Origin: JAHBTB01 sp964451255
GTDB lineage: Bacteria; Armatimonadota; Fimbriimonadia; Fimbriimonadales; Fimbriimonadaceae
Direction: 5' to 3'
Assembly: GCA_964451255.1 (NCBI GenBank)
Contig: CAYVHL010000006.1
Coordinates: 1-64,000, forward strand
DNA length: 64,000 nt
Below the pieces are notes generated by a model. The model was not told the origin of the DNA, did no database searches, and saw nothing but the letters and a program-made list of their open reading frames with translations. The translations under genes were made by a program, and so were the position numbers. Below are positions 52,806-63,099 of this stretch, in pieces. Each line of letters opens with the position of its first letter. Position 1 is the stretch's first letter.

Positions 52806-52840
52806 AAGGAGGCCCGTCGCGAAACACGACGGGCCTCCTT
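52806..52840 (-). terminator. Terminator downstream of the PEP-CTERM gene
   Basis: A 14-bp perfect stem (AAGGAGGCCCGTCG / CGACGGGCCTCCTT) with a 7-nt loop lies 24 bp past the stop at 52864. On the minus strand TACTTTCTT follows. Confidence 0.85.
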
Positions 52841-52863
52841 CTTTAACCTAATGCCGCAATGCC

Positions 52864-53514
52864 TTAGCGGCGTCGCTTTCGGAGGAACGCGACAAGTCCG
52901 CCGGCCAAGGCAAAGGTACTGACCGGCTCCGGCACGGCTGTCACACCGTAGGTGCTGTTGTCGATGATGGGGCTCCACGAGAATGCAGTGGAATGGATCA
53001 CGACCCGAGTGATTCCTGCGTCGTTTCGGTAACCGGCGAAAGCAGTCTCCGTGCCTCCGCCGACGATCGACAGGGCCACCGAATCGACTAACGTGGCGCC
53101 GTTATAGACGTCCATGGAGCCTGTCCAGGGGAATCCTGAGAATCCTTTGGTGTCAAGTCCGACGGCCTGAACAAAGACGCCATAGTCAATGTCGATCTCG
53201 CCGGTCGAACCGTTGATCAAGATGGTCTTGGTGTCGAGGCCGAAGTACGTGTCTCCGTTCCACTGAATCGGGCCGCCGCTGTAGGTGGCACCTGGATTGA
53301 CCAGCCCTGGCCCTTGGCCGTCAACGATGGTCGTGGAATCAAGCGAGCTCACCCCGGTGGTCACAGCGTCACCGAATCCGACGTCATATTTCTCGAAGTC
53401 GTCGGTCGACGACGAGCTGAGTATCCCCATGAGTGTCGCTCGGTCGCTGACTTGCTGGGCCATCGCACAGACAGTGAGCAACGAAAATGCAGCGATTGTA
53501 AGTCCAAGTTTCAT
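52864..53514 (-). CDS. PEP-CTERM sorting domain protein
   Basis: From ATG 53514 the product is 216 residues: signal peptide (MKLGLTIAAFSLLTVCAMAQ), a domain beginning DFEKYDVGFGDAVT typical of Planctomycete/Armatimonadota PEP-CTERM proteins, and a tail VPEPVSTFALAGG... ending in FLRKRRR. It is exported and cut by exosortase. The 250 bp upstream to 53765 contain no gene I can support apart from the ribosome site of the next gene. Confidence 0.92.
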   Translation of the reverse strand: MKLGLTIAAFSLLTVCAMAQQVSDRATLMGILSSSSTDDFEKYDVGFGDAVTTGVSSLDSTTIVDGQGPGLVNPGATYSGGPIQWNGDTYFGLDTKTILINGSTGEIDIDYGVFVQAVGLDTKGFSGFPWTGSMDVYNGATLVDSVALSIVGGGTETAFAGYRNDAGITRVVIHSTAFSWSPIIDNSTYGVTAVPEPVSTFALAGGLVAFLRKRRR

Positions 53515-53765
53515 TTGTTCGCGTGGCTCCAATCCACGGTTGGTGCACAGTATCACAGAATCACCCCCGCACATGCGAAAAAACACAAAAACCCGTATTT
53601 CAACCAGTCGCCATTCGGATGGTTCTGTGGTTCCAGGACAGCCCTCCAATTTCGCACTGCCAATTTCCCATGACCAGGTGTGAATCAGCGGTTCGATGAG
53701 GCTAATGGGACTTTGGACCCCCGCCCCAGAGATTTGTTAAGATGCAAGTCAAGTGGAGGAAACGT

Positions 53766-54097
53766 ATGCAAAACAAGCTCATCCAAGTGGCAGTGCTTCT
53801 CCTCGCTGCCGCGGGAATGTCCGCGTTCCCAGTCGGTATCGGCAACGACCCGAAGAGGTCCACCACTACCTCAAACTCTGTCTAAACTGCTCCTACTACA
53901 ACACCACCTCGAACTTTTTCACCAAGTATAGTTGGAACTGTAGCCCGATCGGTGCGCAACAGGAAAGATGGAAGAGGGACTACGACCTCTACGTGTGCTC
54001 GAATGGCCAGTACAACATTTGCCATGACTACATGATCGGAGGTTGCGGCGACCCGCTGACGGCGCCCGAATGTCCCTCGGGAACTTGTCAGCCCTGA
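53766..54097 (+). pseudogene. Frameshifted secreted cysteine-rich small protein (cassette C)
   Basis: ATG 53766 follows GGAGG by 6 nt and opens a signal peptide (MQNKLIQVAVLLLAAAGMSA) that runs out of frame and stops at 53883. The -1 frame, open from 53753, continues from about 53850 with eight cysteines (LCLNCSYYN, WNCSP, YVCSN, NICHD, GGCGD, PECPSGTCQP) to TGA 54095. Joining the two needs one inserted base, near a CCC at about 53849-53852. A one-base deletion or a consensus error explains this better than programmed frameshifting; I see no slippery heptamer. Confidence 0.75.
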
Positions 54098-54134
54098 TAG
54101 ACAGCCGCTAGAAACGACCGCGAGAGGTGAGGCC

Positions 54135-54827
54135 GTGCAAGGAAATAGATCGAGAGGGTTCACGTTAGTTGAGATACTTGTAGTAGCGGGAATCTTAGTG
54201 CTCTTGGCCGGCCTTATCGTGCCGGTTTACGTGATTGGCAAACGGTCTGCTAAGGAATCGTACGACCTGAACTCGCTTCGTCAAATCGGTGTGGCAGCCG
54301 ATCTCTACCTGCAGGAGCAGGGCGCACCAGCCTTGTCGTGCCAACCGTTGGTCGCGACGCACCATGTCCCCAAGGCACTCGTTTATGCGATGCTAGACCC
54401 GACGAAGGACGGCCAGGCCAACGCCTGGCTCGAGGGGCAGAAAGCACGTAACCCTGGCGTCGCAGAGCCAGTGCCGTCATACCCCTTGACCTACCTCGGC
54501 CTGGGTGACTTTGGAATGCACGACATCGAGCAGGCCGAACTCGGCACGAAGGCCTTTCCGGGCCCATTCAAGATCGACGGCTGGCTTGTTGATTTCACTA
54601 TCTCAGAGAGGGAACACCCAACCCTCCCCTACGAAGACCTGACCAACTATGTCGGGAGATACCGCCTTTTACGCCTGGACGGCGGCGTTGAGATGAGAGC
54701 GATTCAGACTGTGTTTGTCACGGACAAGGACGGCCGGAAAACAGGTTGTATGGTGCCTTTGTGGTTCTTCTCTACGGTTTGTCTGGAAGAACGTCTGGAA
54801 ACGTGCCGGGGGTTGTCGAAAAGGTGA
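54135..54827 (+). CDS. Prepilin-type N-terminal cleavage/methylation protein (cassette C)
   Basis: The 230-residue protein starts at GTG 54135 behind GAGAGGTGAGG. The prepilin signal is SRG-FTLVEILVVAGIL with a helix to about residue 30. The rest is mostly polar with a single Cys pattern unlike A and B. The stop overlaps the next gene's GTG by 4 nt. It is the pilin component of cassette C. Confidence 0.87.
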   Translation: MQGNRSRGFTLVEILVVAGILVLLAGLIVPVYVIGKRSAKESYDLNSLRQIGVAADLYLQEQGAPALSCQPLVATHHVPKALVYAMLDPTKDGQANAWLEGQKARNPGVAEPVPSYPLTYLGLGDFGMHDIEQAELGTKAFPGPFKIDGWLVDFTISEREHPTLPYEDLTNYVGRYRLLRLDGGVEMRAIQTVFVTDKDGRKTGCMVPLWFFSTVCLEERLETCRGLSKR

Positions 54828-55249
54828 CCAATCAGGTCATGACCGGGATTCTGGGTTCCAACAGGCTGTCGATAAGGTTCTTTCTCGTGTCGGCATTCGC
54901 GGCAGGTGTGCCTCTCTATTTATACGCGGGCCACTTCGGAGGCATGGCCGGGTTTGTGAGCAATGTTCCTGGAACAGTGGGTTCGGCCGCATTAGCATAC
55001 ATTCTGTTTGCGAGTGTGCGAACCTGGGAGAAGCCAGTCTTGGCGGCGTCACAGACTGTCCTGACGTACGGGCTCAGCTGGTTTTTGGTCGGCATTGTCC
55101 TTGTCGCGATCAATGTCAAGAATATCCCTTCCAATATCATTGGGCTCGTCCCTGTTGGCCTGGCTTTGATCGGTACGGGCCAAGGCCTGCTGCACATGGT
55201 CGTCCGGGCGACATTCTGTCGCCTGTCATCGGAGAGGGCGAAGCGGTGA
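54824..55249 (+). CDS. Membrane protein with four hydrophobic segments (cassette C)
   Basis: From GTG 54824 the product is 141 residues. Segments at about 15-32, 40-60, 72-95 and 103-125 are strongly hydrophobic. The GTG overlaps the prepilin stop and its own stop overlaps the next gene's GTG, both by 4 nt. An ATG at 54839 is an alternative. No family recognised. Confidence 0.65.
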   Translation: MTNQVMTGILGSNRLSIRFFLVSAFAAGVPLYLYAGHFGGMAGFVSNVPGTVGSAALAYILFASVRTWEKPVLAASQTVLTYGLSWFLVGIVLVAINVKNIPSNIIGLVPVGLALIGTGQGLLHMVVRATFCRLSSERAKR

Positions 55250-55650
55250 ACCTCCGCGATGCAGTTCGGCCCATTATTCTTCTGGTTGGCTCTGGATTGT
55301 GGGTTGCCGTCTGTGCGAATGAGTTAGCTGGTGTGCGAGATGTCGCTTCGCGCGTAGCCCTCGCTTGTTGCGCAGTTGTGTTGACAGACACCCTCTCAAA
55401 GATCTTTCAACACAAGAAGTATGCGCTTTGGGTGTTTGTGTCGGTAACCGCATTGGCAACGCTGGTTTCAACAATCTTGGGGATTCCTGTCGAGCATCGC
55501 ACCATACGAAATCCATTGGTCTGGACTCAAGTGCTCCTGTGGAGTAGTCTGGCCCTTTGGTCTGCCTTGGCGGGCTCAGCCTGCGACTGGTTGCCATCTC
55601 TTAGGCGACCCCATAACCCGGGGCCGTCGGCGAAGCCGGAAGCTAATTAG
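55246..55650 (+). CDS. Membrane protein with four hydrophobic segments (cassette C)
   Basis: The 134-residue product starts at GTG 55246. Its membrane segments lie at about residues 8-25, 32-50, 58-80 and 95-115, followed by a polar Pro-rich end. It is coupled to the gene before it. Its TAG stop overlaps the CIRCE-like element of groEL. No family recognised. Confidence 0.65.
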   Translation: MNLRDAVRPIILLVGSGLWVAVCANELAGVRDVASRVALACCAVVLTDTLSKIFQHKKYALWVFVSVTALATLVSTILGIPVEHRTIRNPLVWTQVLLWSSLALWSALAGSACDWLPSLRRPHNPGPSAKPEAN

Positions 55651-55673
55651 CACTCTTGGCCTATGATTGCCAA
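55647..55673 (+). promoter_or_regulatory. CIRCE-like operator upstream of groEL
   Basis: TTAGCACTC, a 9-nt spacer, then GATTGCCAA matches the CIRCE consensus at 9 of 9 and 7 of 9. It lies 83 bp before the groEL ATG and overlaps the stop of the preceding gene. Confidence 0.82.
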
Positions 55674-55756
55674 TCCCGGCCTCTCCCGCCGGTATCCTGA
55701 ACCTCAACCGGCCCCTGCCTTTGCGCAGGGCCCAAGGAACGACAGAGAGAAACGAA

Positions 55757-57385
<1,629 letters not shown>

Positions 57386-57423
57386 GTCCGGTTCTGGAGT
57401 GCGCGGGCTCTGACCGCGCTTTG

Positions 57424-57453
57424 TCCCGCCCGAGTTATCTCGGGCGGGATTTT
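57424..57453 (+). terminator. Rho-independent terminator of groEL
   Basis: An 11-bp perfect stem (TCCCGCCCGAG / CTCGGGCGGGA) with a TTAT loop is followed by TTTT, 39 nt after the groEL stop. Confidence 0.92.
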
Positions 57454-57500
57454 CATTTCCTGCCTGCGCGGATGTGGAGTGTGCTGGCCCTGTTCCGCCT

Positions 57501-57983
57501 CTAGAAGTGCACCACCTGGTCGTCCCAGCAGGTCTGTAGGTAGTCGATCTGGCCCGTATGAACGTATCCGTGGATGCCGGGAAGTCTCATCAGGAACGAC
57601 ATCGGCATGGACCACCCGAGAGACGAGTCCAGTGACTTCTCGTAGAGGTCTGGTGTGACGGTATCGAGCGCGACGAGCACGGCGTCAGTGTTCTGCCGGT
57701 ATAGGCTTTCCACCTCTTCCCGGGTGCCCAGTGCCAGTTCTGCCGCGTTCGTACTGGAGACGTGGACGTCGATCTCGTCCCCCACGGGAATCGCTCGGTC
57801 GCTGATCATCTTGGCGAAGCTTCCCGCCGCGACGGCGCAGTGAGCGGCTATCCGTAGCGCAGACTTCGCCGTAGGCACCGGCGCCCAGTCCAGTTTGTCG
57901 TCAGGGACATACGCCAAGGCCCTGAGCACCCACTCCATCCCGGCCACAGCACCCTTCTTGCACGAGTCTACGAATTCGTCCAT
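57501..57983 (-). CDS. DinB-like protein
   Basis: From ATG 57983 the product is 160 residues with the four-helix DinB layout: WVLRALAYVPDDKLDWAP at the start, RIAAHCAVAAG with the first metal His, and the C-terminal GIHGYVHTGQIDYLQTC with two further His. DinB-family proteins are metal-binding, thiol-transferase-related enzymes. The role is unknown. It converges on groEL. Confidence 0.82.
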   Translation of the reverse strand: MDEFVDSCKKGAVAGMEWVLRALAYVPDDKLDWAPVPTAKSALRIAAHCAVAAGSFAKMISDRAIPVGDEIDVHVSSTNAAELALGTREEVESLYRQNTDAVLVALDTVTPDLYEKSLDSSLGWSMPMSFLMRLPGIHGYVHTGQIDYLQTCWDDQVVHF

Positions 57984-58154
57984 TTGGGCCGTAGAGTATA
58001 GACTGCGCGGGCATGGCCCCGGACTGGACGCTACAATAACGTGCTGTGCCAAGCTTGTTCGTAGCTCGACAAAGGCGAGGCGACATGGGTTCTTAGACTT
58101 GACAAGACCAAGGAGTTCTAAGGTCCATACAGGCAAAGGAGAAGCGGTCGGAAA

Positions 58155-58595
58155 ATGAGCGAACCTTGCCCGAGCTTATATGAACTGGCGGGTGGGTTTG
58201 ACGTGGTTCTCGCCTTGTGCCGAAGATGGCACGAGCTTTGCCTTGCCGATCCTGTCGCCGCCCATCCCTTCGAACACGACCTGCATCCACAGCACGACGA
58301 AAGGCTCGCCGCCTATTTGGCGGAGGCGCTTGGTGGGCCCCCTCTCTATTCGGCTGGCTACGGGGACGAGTCGTTCGTCCAACGGGCGCACGCGGGCAAC
58401 GGCGAGCATAGCGAACTCGACGAGGCGTGCCTGGCTCTGTTCGATCAGGCGCTCAGCGACGTCGGCATCAGCGGCGAAGCCGCTGGGCGGATATCTTCAT
58501 ACTTCCGCCGAGCCACCGAATCGCAGCGGCGATACGCCGACTCTGATTCTGTAGTGCCGCAAGGTCTGCCCTTCAATTACGCGAACAAGTCGTAG
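58155..58595 (+). CDS. Group II truncated hemoglobin-like protein
   Basis: The 146-residue globin has the trHb sequence pattern: YELAGGFDVVLALCRRWHE, ADPVAAHPFEHDLHPQH, then ERLAAYLAEALGGPPLYS, and the proximal His in VQRAHAGNGEHSE. The following helix LDEACLALFDQALSDVG is typical. Such proteins bind oxygen or nitric oxide and protect respiration. An ATG start at 58155 is preceded by GGTCGGAAA. Confidence 0.87.
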   Translation: MSEPCPSLYELAGGFDVVLALCRRWHELCLADPVAAHPFEHDLHPQHDERLAAYLAEALGGPPLYSAGYGDESFVQRAHAGNGEHSELDEACLALFDQALSDVGISGEAAGRISSYFRRATESQRRYADSDSVVPQGLPFNYANKS

Positions 58596-58605
58596 TCAAC
58601 AGTAA

Positions 58606-58633
58606 TGGGTCGGCCACGCTTGTGACCGACCCA
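58606..58633. terminator. Hairpin between the globin and PEP-CTERM genes
   Basis: An 8-bp stem TGGGTCGG / CCGACCCA with a 12-nt loop separates the two convergent genes. No long T-tract follows, so the terminator is plausible but weak. Confidence 0.5.
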
Positions 58634-58658
58634 TCAAGGTCGACGTAGACCTTGGCGC

Positions 58659-59213
58659 TTACGCCTTGCGGGCGCGCCTGCGGAGCAGACCCACGGCACC
58701 AAGGCCGAGAACGGCCAAGGAAGCGGGCTCCGGAACTGCGTTCAAGCCAACGGACATCTTGTAGGTGAACTCATCGACCCCGTCGGTGCCGTTAAAATCG
58801 TCGTCACCGAACGAGGAGACGGCGAGACCCCAACGGCCGGTAGTCGGGATGATGCCGGACCATGCCGAGTTGAACCCGGGACCGTCGTCGTCGTCCGAGT
58901 CGTACAGCGTGCCATCCGGGGCAAAGATGCCCAGCAACGAGTCGTCCGGGTCTCCAGGCTTGGTGGCCACCAAGACGGTGAGCCAGTCCCCGGCATTGAG
59001 ATCCAACCGAAAGTAATCAACGTCGTCGGTCACCCGGGTGCCGTCAACGGTCACAGCACCTGACGGAATGAACAGACCAGCAGGAATGAGGTTGCCGGTC
59101 GCGAACGTGTTGTTCGATTCGGTTTCGATCATCTGGGCGGACGCTGCCAACGGCAACGCCAGTGCAACGACTCCGAGAGAGAGAGTAGCTAATGATTTGT
59201 AGTTCATTTTCAT
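58659..59213 (-). CDS. PEP-CTERM protein with pre-peptidase C-terminal-like domain
   Basis: From ATG 59213 (ribosome site GGAGGGG) the product is 184 residues: signal peptide (about 1-27, ending ASAQM), then a PPC-like domain (ETESNNTFATGNLIPAG, DDVDYFRLDLNAGDWLTVL, DSLLGIFAPDGTLYDSDDD), and a tail VPEPASLAVLGLGAVGLLRR ending ARKA. It is a surface or secreted protein. The 223 bp from here to 59437 hold no feature I can support. Confidence 0.93.
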   Translation of the reverse strand: MKMNYKSLATLSLGVVALALPLAASAQMIETESNNTFATGNLIPAGLFIPSGAVTVDGTRVTDDVDYFRLDLNAGDWLTVLVATKPGDPDDSLLGIFAPDGTLYDSDDDDGPGFNSAWSGIIPTTGRWGLAVSSFGDDDFNGTDGVDEFTYKMSVGLNAVPEPASLAVLGLGAVGLLRRRARKA

Positions 59214-59436
59214 TGATTTCGCCCCTCCGAGCAAAACTACGAGTAGGAGAATACTCACATTGGAATCCCAATTCGCCGGTGAAATTACCAGTCTTAGGTA
59301 AAAATCTCTGCGCAGATTGAAAATCTTGGCCTCTGGAGACGAATCTGCCACGAACCGTTGAATCTCCACCGCACGGATGGGCTAGGCTTGATCCTGTGGT
59401 TTGAAAACCGCCAGTTGAGGCGAGCAAACCTGGTCA

Positions 59437-60870
59437 ATGGAGACAGTATTGAATATGGTCACTGTAAAATCGCTGAGCGGCGCCAGCAAGAGCCTGGACG
59501 CCGACGTACTGCAGAAATTGGAATCCAGTATCAGCGGCAAACTGGTCAAGCCGGGCGAGCCGGGCTATGACGAAGCCCGGTCGATCTGGAATGCGATGGT
59601 CGACAAGCGACCGGGACTCGTCGTCCGTCCCCAGACCGCTCAAGACGTCGCCGCGACGATCAAGTTCGCCCGACAGCACGACTTGCAGGTCGCCGTCCGC
59701 GGAGGCGGCCACAACATTGCCGGTAAGGCCCTGACCGACGGTGGCTTGCTGATCGACTTTTCACCGCTCAAAGCCGTTCATGTCGATCCCCAGGCAAGGA
59801 CCGCTACGGCCCAGCCTGGTGCCAGGCTCGCCGACCTGGACGCCGCGACCCAGGCTCACGGTCTTGCCGTGCCGGTCGGCATCAATTCAACGACTGGCCT
59901 TGCTGGGCTCACTTTGGGCGGGGGGTTCGGCTGGATCAGCCGGACGCACGGTCTGACCATAGACAACCTTATCTCGGCCCAGGTCGTCACCGCCGAGGGC
60001 GAGATAGTCACCGCCTCGGCCACCGACCATCCCGACCTTTTTTGGGCGATTAGGGGCGGCGGCGGCAACTTCGGCGTCGTCACTCAGTTCGTCCTTCGGC
60101 TCCATCCGGTGGGCCCCGAGATCCTTTCCGGGCTGATCGTCTATCCATTCAGCCAGGCGCGTGAAGTCGTCCGCCAGTACCACACCCTCAATATGTCGGC
60201 CCCCGATCGGGCGACTGTGTGGGCGGTCGCCCTCAAGGCCCCACCGTTACCGTTCCTTGCACCCGAAGTCCACGGCACCAACATCATCGCCTTGGCGGCG
60301 ATGTACTGTGGAGACATGGCGGAGGGCGAGAAAGCCCTGGCACCGTTCCGCGCTATCGGCAAGCCGATTGCCGACGTCATCGGCCCCCACCCCTACGCCG
60401 GCTGGCAGCAGGCCTTCGACCCGCTACTGACACCGGGGATGCGCAACTACTGGAAGTCGCACTACTTTGACGATCTGCCCGACGGCTGGATCGACGCCCT
60501 TGAGGACGCCATCAACAACTTGCCGAGCCCCCACACCGAGATATTCCTCGGCGGCGTGGGCGGCGCTGCCCGTCGGGTCGATGCCTCGGCGACCGCCTTT
60601 GGCGACCGCCAGTTCACCTACGTCATGAACGTCCACGGTCGTTGGGAGTCCGCCGCTGACGACGCCAACTGCATCGCGTGGTGCCGAGCATTCTATGAGA
60701 GGACCAAGCCATATGCGACCGGTGGAGCCTATATGAACTTTCTAACCGAAGACGAGGTCGATCGTGTGCACAACGTCTACGGCGCGAACGAGGCACGGTT
60801 GCGGGAGATCAAGGCCAAGTACGACCCGACGAACTTCTTCCGGATAAACCAGAACATAAAACCTGCATAA
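59437..60870 (+). CDS. FAD-binding oxidoreductase (berberine bridge enzyme/PCMH type)
   Basis: The 477-residue protein has the PCMH FAD domain (AVRGGGHNIAGKALTDGGL, where the His is the likely site of covalent FAD, then GGGFGWISRTHGLTIDNL) and ends with the BBE motif YDPTNFFRINQNIKP. No cysteine is present at the second flavin-linkage position, so attachment is at most single. It oxidises an alcohol or sugar-like substrate. ATG 59455 is an alternative start. Confidence 0.92.
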   Translation: METVLNMVTVKSLSGASKSLDADVLQKLESSISGKLVKPGEPGYDEARSIWNAMVDKRPGLVVRPQTAQDVAATIKFARQHDLQVAVRGGGHNIAGKALTDGGLLIDFSPLKAVHVDPQARTATAQPGARLADLDAATQAHGLAVPVGINSTTGLAGLTLGGGFGWISRTHGLTIDNLISAQVVTAEGEIVTASATDHPDLFWAIRGGGGNFGVVTQFVLRLHPVGPEILSGLIVYPFSQAREVVRQYHTLNMSAPDRATVWAVALKAPPLPFLAPEVHGTNIIALAAMYCGDMAEGEKALAPFRAIGKPIADVIGPHPYAGWQQAFDPLLTPGMRNYWKSHYFDDLPDGWIDALEDAINNLPSPHTEIFLGGVGGAARRVDASATAFGDRQFTYVMNVHGRWESAADDANCIAWCRAFYERTKPYATGGAYMNFLTEDEVDRVHNVYGANEARLREIKAKYDPTNFFRINQNIKPA

Positions 60871-61015
60871 AGTTCAACGTCGCTTCAGCCGCGGGCATTT
60901 GAACGTCAAGCCCGCCTCAGGGTGGGTGCTCCCGACGGGTGCCTCTGTTACTAACAAGTGTTCAAGCTGAGTTGACGTTGACTGAGTGTCAAACCCATCG
61001 GGCAGAATTGGGAAC

Positions 61016-61318
61016 GTGACTATTCGCATTACGGGGCCGGTCTGGTACTGGAAGGGCCCAGCGCCCTTCTACTTCGTCACCGTCCCCCCTGCGGAGTCAT
61101 CGGACATCAGTTCGGTCTCGGCGCTCGCGTCTTATGGTTGGGGCATGGTTCCGGTCGACGTGACGATCGGCAAGACCACTTGGTACACGGCGCTCTTCGC
61201 CAAAGACGGCGCGTACATCGTGCCCGTAAAGGCGGATGTGCGTCGGAAGGAGGGTATCGAGGAAGGTGACACCGTGAATCTGGAGCTGCTCGTGCGACTG
61301 CCACGTAGCCCGGCATAA
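61016..61318 (+). CDS. DUF1905 family protein
   Basis: From GTG 61016 the product is 100 residues, matching the compact beta fold of DUF1905: TIRITGPVWYWKGPAPFYFVTVP, GWGMVPVDVTIGKTTWYTALF, ADVRRKEGIEEGDTVNLEL (all split). These proteins often stand alone or next to YdeI-type domains; their function is unknown. A GTG at 60986 would add ten residues but breaks the family alignment. Confidence 0.82.
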   Translation: MTIRITGPVWYWKGPAPFYFVTVPPAESSDISSVSALASYGWGMVPVDVTIGKTTWYTALFAKDGAYIVPVKADVRRKEGIEEGDTVNLELLVRLPRSPA

Positions 61319-61415
61319 ATGCCGGTTTCTAGCAAAATTGCCGCCGTTAGGTGTGATCCTGTGTATTATACGGTCGCATGGTCGGGGGACCTCGGCCTTT
61401 TGCGTGGAGATGAAC

Positions 61416-61994
61416 ATGAAATCAATGAAATACGGAGCGCTCGTCGCCGTGGTATGTGGAGCTGCTGTCAGCCATGCGGACATTGCGTTCAATAGCTTCG
61501 GTGCCGGTGATAGTTATAACACAGGTAATGGCTGGTCGGTCAATTCGTCTCAGCAGCTTGCGATGCCGTTCCAATCAGCCACAACGGGCGTGGTCAGCAT
61601 CGTCACTGTCGCGGTGTTTAGCGGCGCCAACTACACGGCCAAACTAGAACTCAGGGACAACGGCGACCAGCCCGGTACGGTCATCCAGACCTGGAACTTC
61701 GCTGGTACAGGCGCCCCGCAGGTGCTTGTCGCCGACGGGTCGGCATCCCTTACTGCTGGCCAAGACTACCTGCTGGAGATGGATCCGCAGACTTCCGGTG
61801 ATAGCGGGGCTTGGAACCAAAACACTATCGGGCACACCGACGCGTTTCTTTATACGTACCAAGGCAATTGGTACTCTTACAGCAACACGACTTCGGTCTT
61901 CCGGGTTGAAACATCGGCGGTGCCAGAGCCAGCCACGATGTCCGTGCTTGGCCTCGGACTCTTGGCGTTAGCCAAGCGACGACGGCCTGCCTGA
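61416..61994 (+). CDS. PEP-CTERM sorting domain protein
   Basis: From ATG 61416 the product is 192 residues: signal peptide (KSMKYGALVAVVCGAAVSHA), an extracellular beta domain (AKLELRDNGDQPGTVIQTW), and a tail VPEPATMSVLGLGLLALAKR ending RRPA. GGAG precedes the start; ATG 61410 is possible. It is an exosortase substrate of unknown role. Confidence 0.92.
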   Translation: MKSMKYGALVAVVCGAAVSHADIAFNSFGAGDSYNTGNGWSVNSSQQLAMPFQSATTGVVSIVTVAVFSGANYTAKLELRDNGDQPGTVIQTWNFAGTGAPQVLVADGSASLTAGQDYLLEMDPQTSGDSGAWNQNTIGHTDAFLYTYQGNWYSYSNTTSVFRVETSAVPEPATMSVLGLGLLALAKRRRPA

Positions 61995-62063
61995 ATCCAG
62001 GTTGGGCCAATAGTGGTGCCGTCCAGTTTGAAAGCCGGGCGGCATCAATGCATTTGATCCGGG

Positions 62064-62561
62064 CTACTTTGTGAAGTTCCAAAGCGACGCGGTGTCCTTC
62101 AGGTTCTTCGTGAAATACTGGATCTCCCGGCGCATGATCCCAGGGGTCATGCCCCGGTTGTCCAAAGAAGTGTGAAGGTACAGGCGCTTTTCTTGGTCGT
62201 CAAAACAGAAGACCGTCGGATCGATCTGGGAGTTGGAGGCCAGCAAGGCACGCCACCTTGAAGCTTCCACGGAATCAAGTTCAGGTACCGTGCCCAGGTT
62301 CGAGTTGATCCCGATTTTGTTTTTGTCCTCGCTCAACAAGACGTGCATGCTGATGGTCCATTGGTCTTGTCTTTCAACGATCACAAAGCCCTTGCCAAGC
62401 GGCTTAGCTTCGTAACCCAATCCCTCGAGCATTGTCTTCAGCGACGCGCCGTCTAATTGGTCTTGACCTTGCGGCAGGAACGGGAGGTCGAGTCCAAAAG
62501 GCCCGACAAGGGCCCCGATGCCCATGCCGACGACGAGGGTAAGGACGGTGTTCGTCTTCAC
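62064..62561 (-). CDS. YbjN/T3S chaperone-like protein with N-terminal membrane helix
   Basis: The product is 165 residues from GTG 62561 (AGGAA upstream); a longer frame begins at 62597. A hydrophobic segment (about 3-23) is followed by a domain of alpha/beta alternation with SMHVLLSEDKNKIGINSNLG and ALLASNSQIDPTVFCFDDQEKRLYLHT (split), similar in style to CesT/YbjN chaperone-like folds. It may be periplasmic. Function unknown. Confidence 0.6.
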   Translation of the reverse strand: MKTNTVLTLVVGMGIGALVGPFGLDLPFLPQGQDQLDGASLKTMLEGLGYEAKPLGKGFVIVERQDQWTISMHVLLSEDKNKIGINSNLGTVPELDSVEASRWRALLASNSQIDPTVFCFDDQEKRLYLHTSLDNRGMTPGIMRREIQYFTKNLKDTASLWNFTK

Positions 62562-62657
62562 GATGTTGGTTCCTAGCGCGGCGGGTGCGCGGCACAAGTC
62601 TACGGTAAGTGGGGCGGAAAGGTCTAGTTGGAGGTCGTCGGTGGTAAGACAGGGTCT

Positions 62658-63071
62658 ATGGCGTCAAGCGACCTACCCATTGTTCTGGAGATCACCGTAA
62701 GGAGCCCTGTGCCCGGCGCAGTGGGCGGTGTTCAGGTCGGCAGTGCAGGAAAGGCTACTGTTGAACAGACGGCGACCATGGGCGCCTCCGACCACACTTT
62801 CAAAGTCCAAGTCGGCGCAAAGGACGGATTCTTGCCCTTCCGGGGTAAGGCAGTCCAAACGGATTCAAAAGGGAGGTTTGTCTATCTGGTCTGGAGGATG
62901 GCGGAACTGGGGTACCACCGCCGCGCCAAGGTCTACCTAGAGAGCATCGACCAGGCGTTGTTGCAAGGCGCGGTCGAGCGCGGACGACCGCTCACAGTAG
63001 TCCTGTGCGGCCGGGCCGGAGACGGCGGCCCCTGTTGCGCGACGGTCAAACCTCTTGAAGACTGGCACTGA
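62658..63071 (+). CDS. DUF5990 family protein
   Basis: The 137-residue protein has the pattern I know from DUF5990: an LEITVRSPVPGAVGGVQVG-like start, SDHTFKVQVGAKDG, GRFVYLVWRMAELGYHRRAKV (split) and the near-invariant end GRAGDGGPCCATVKPLEDW (split). No motif suggests a reaction. ATG 62658 fits the family start. Confidence 0.75.
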   Translation: MASSDLPIVLEITVRSPVPGAVGGVQVGSAGKATVEQTATMGASDHTFKVQVGAKDGFLPFRGKAVQTDSKGRFVYLVWRMAELGYHRRAKVYLESIDQALLQGAVERGRPLTVVLCGRAGDGGPCCATVKPLEDWH

Positions 63072-63099
63072 CCGAACAGCGAGGTGGCACAATGGCCCC

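Noticed and set aside
53766..54097. Programmed -1 frameshift in the Cys-rich gene
   Set aside because: No X XXY YYZ slippery heptamer or downstream pseudoknot is evident in the overlap; a single-base deletion is simpler.
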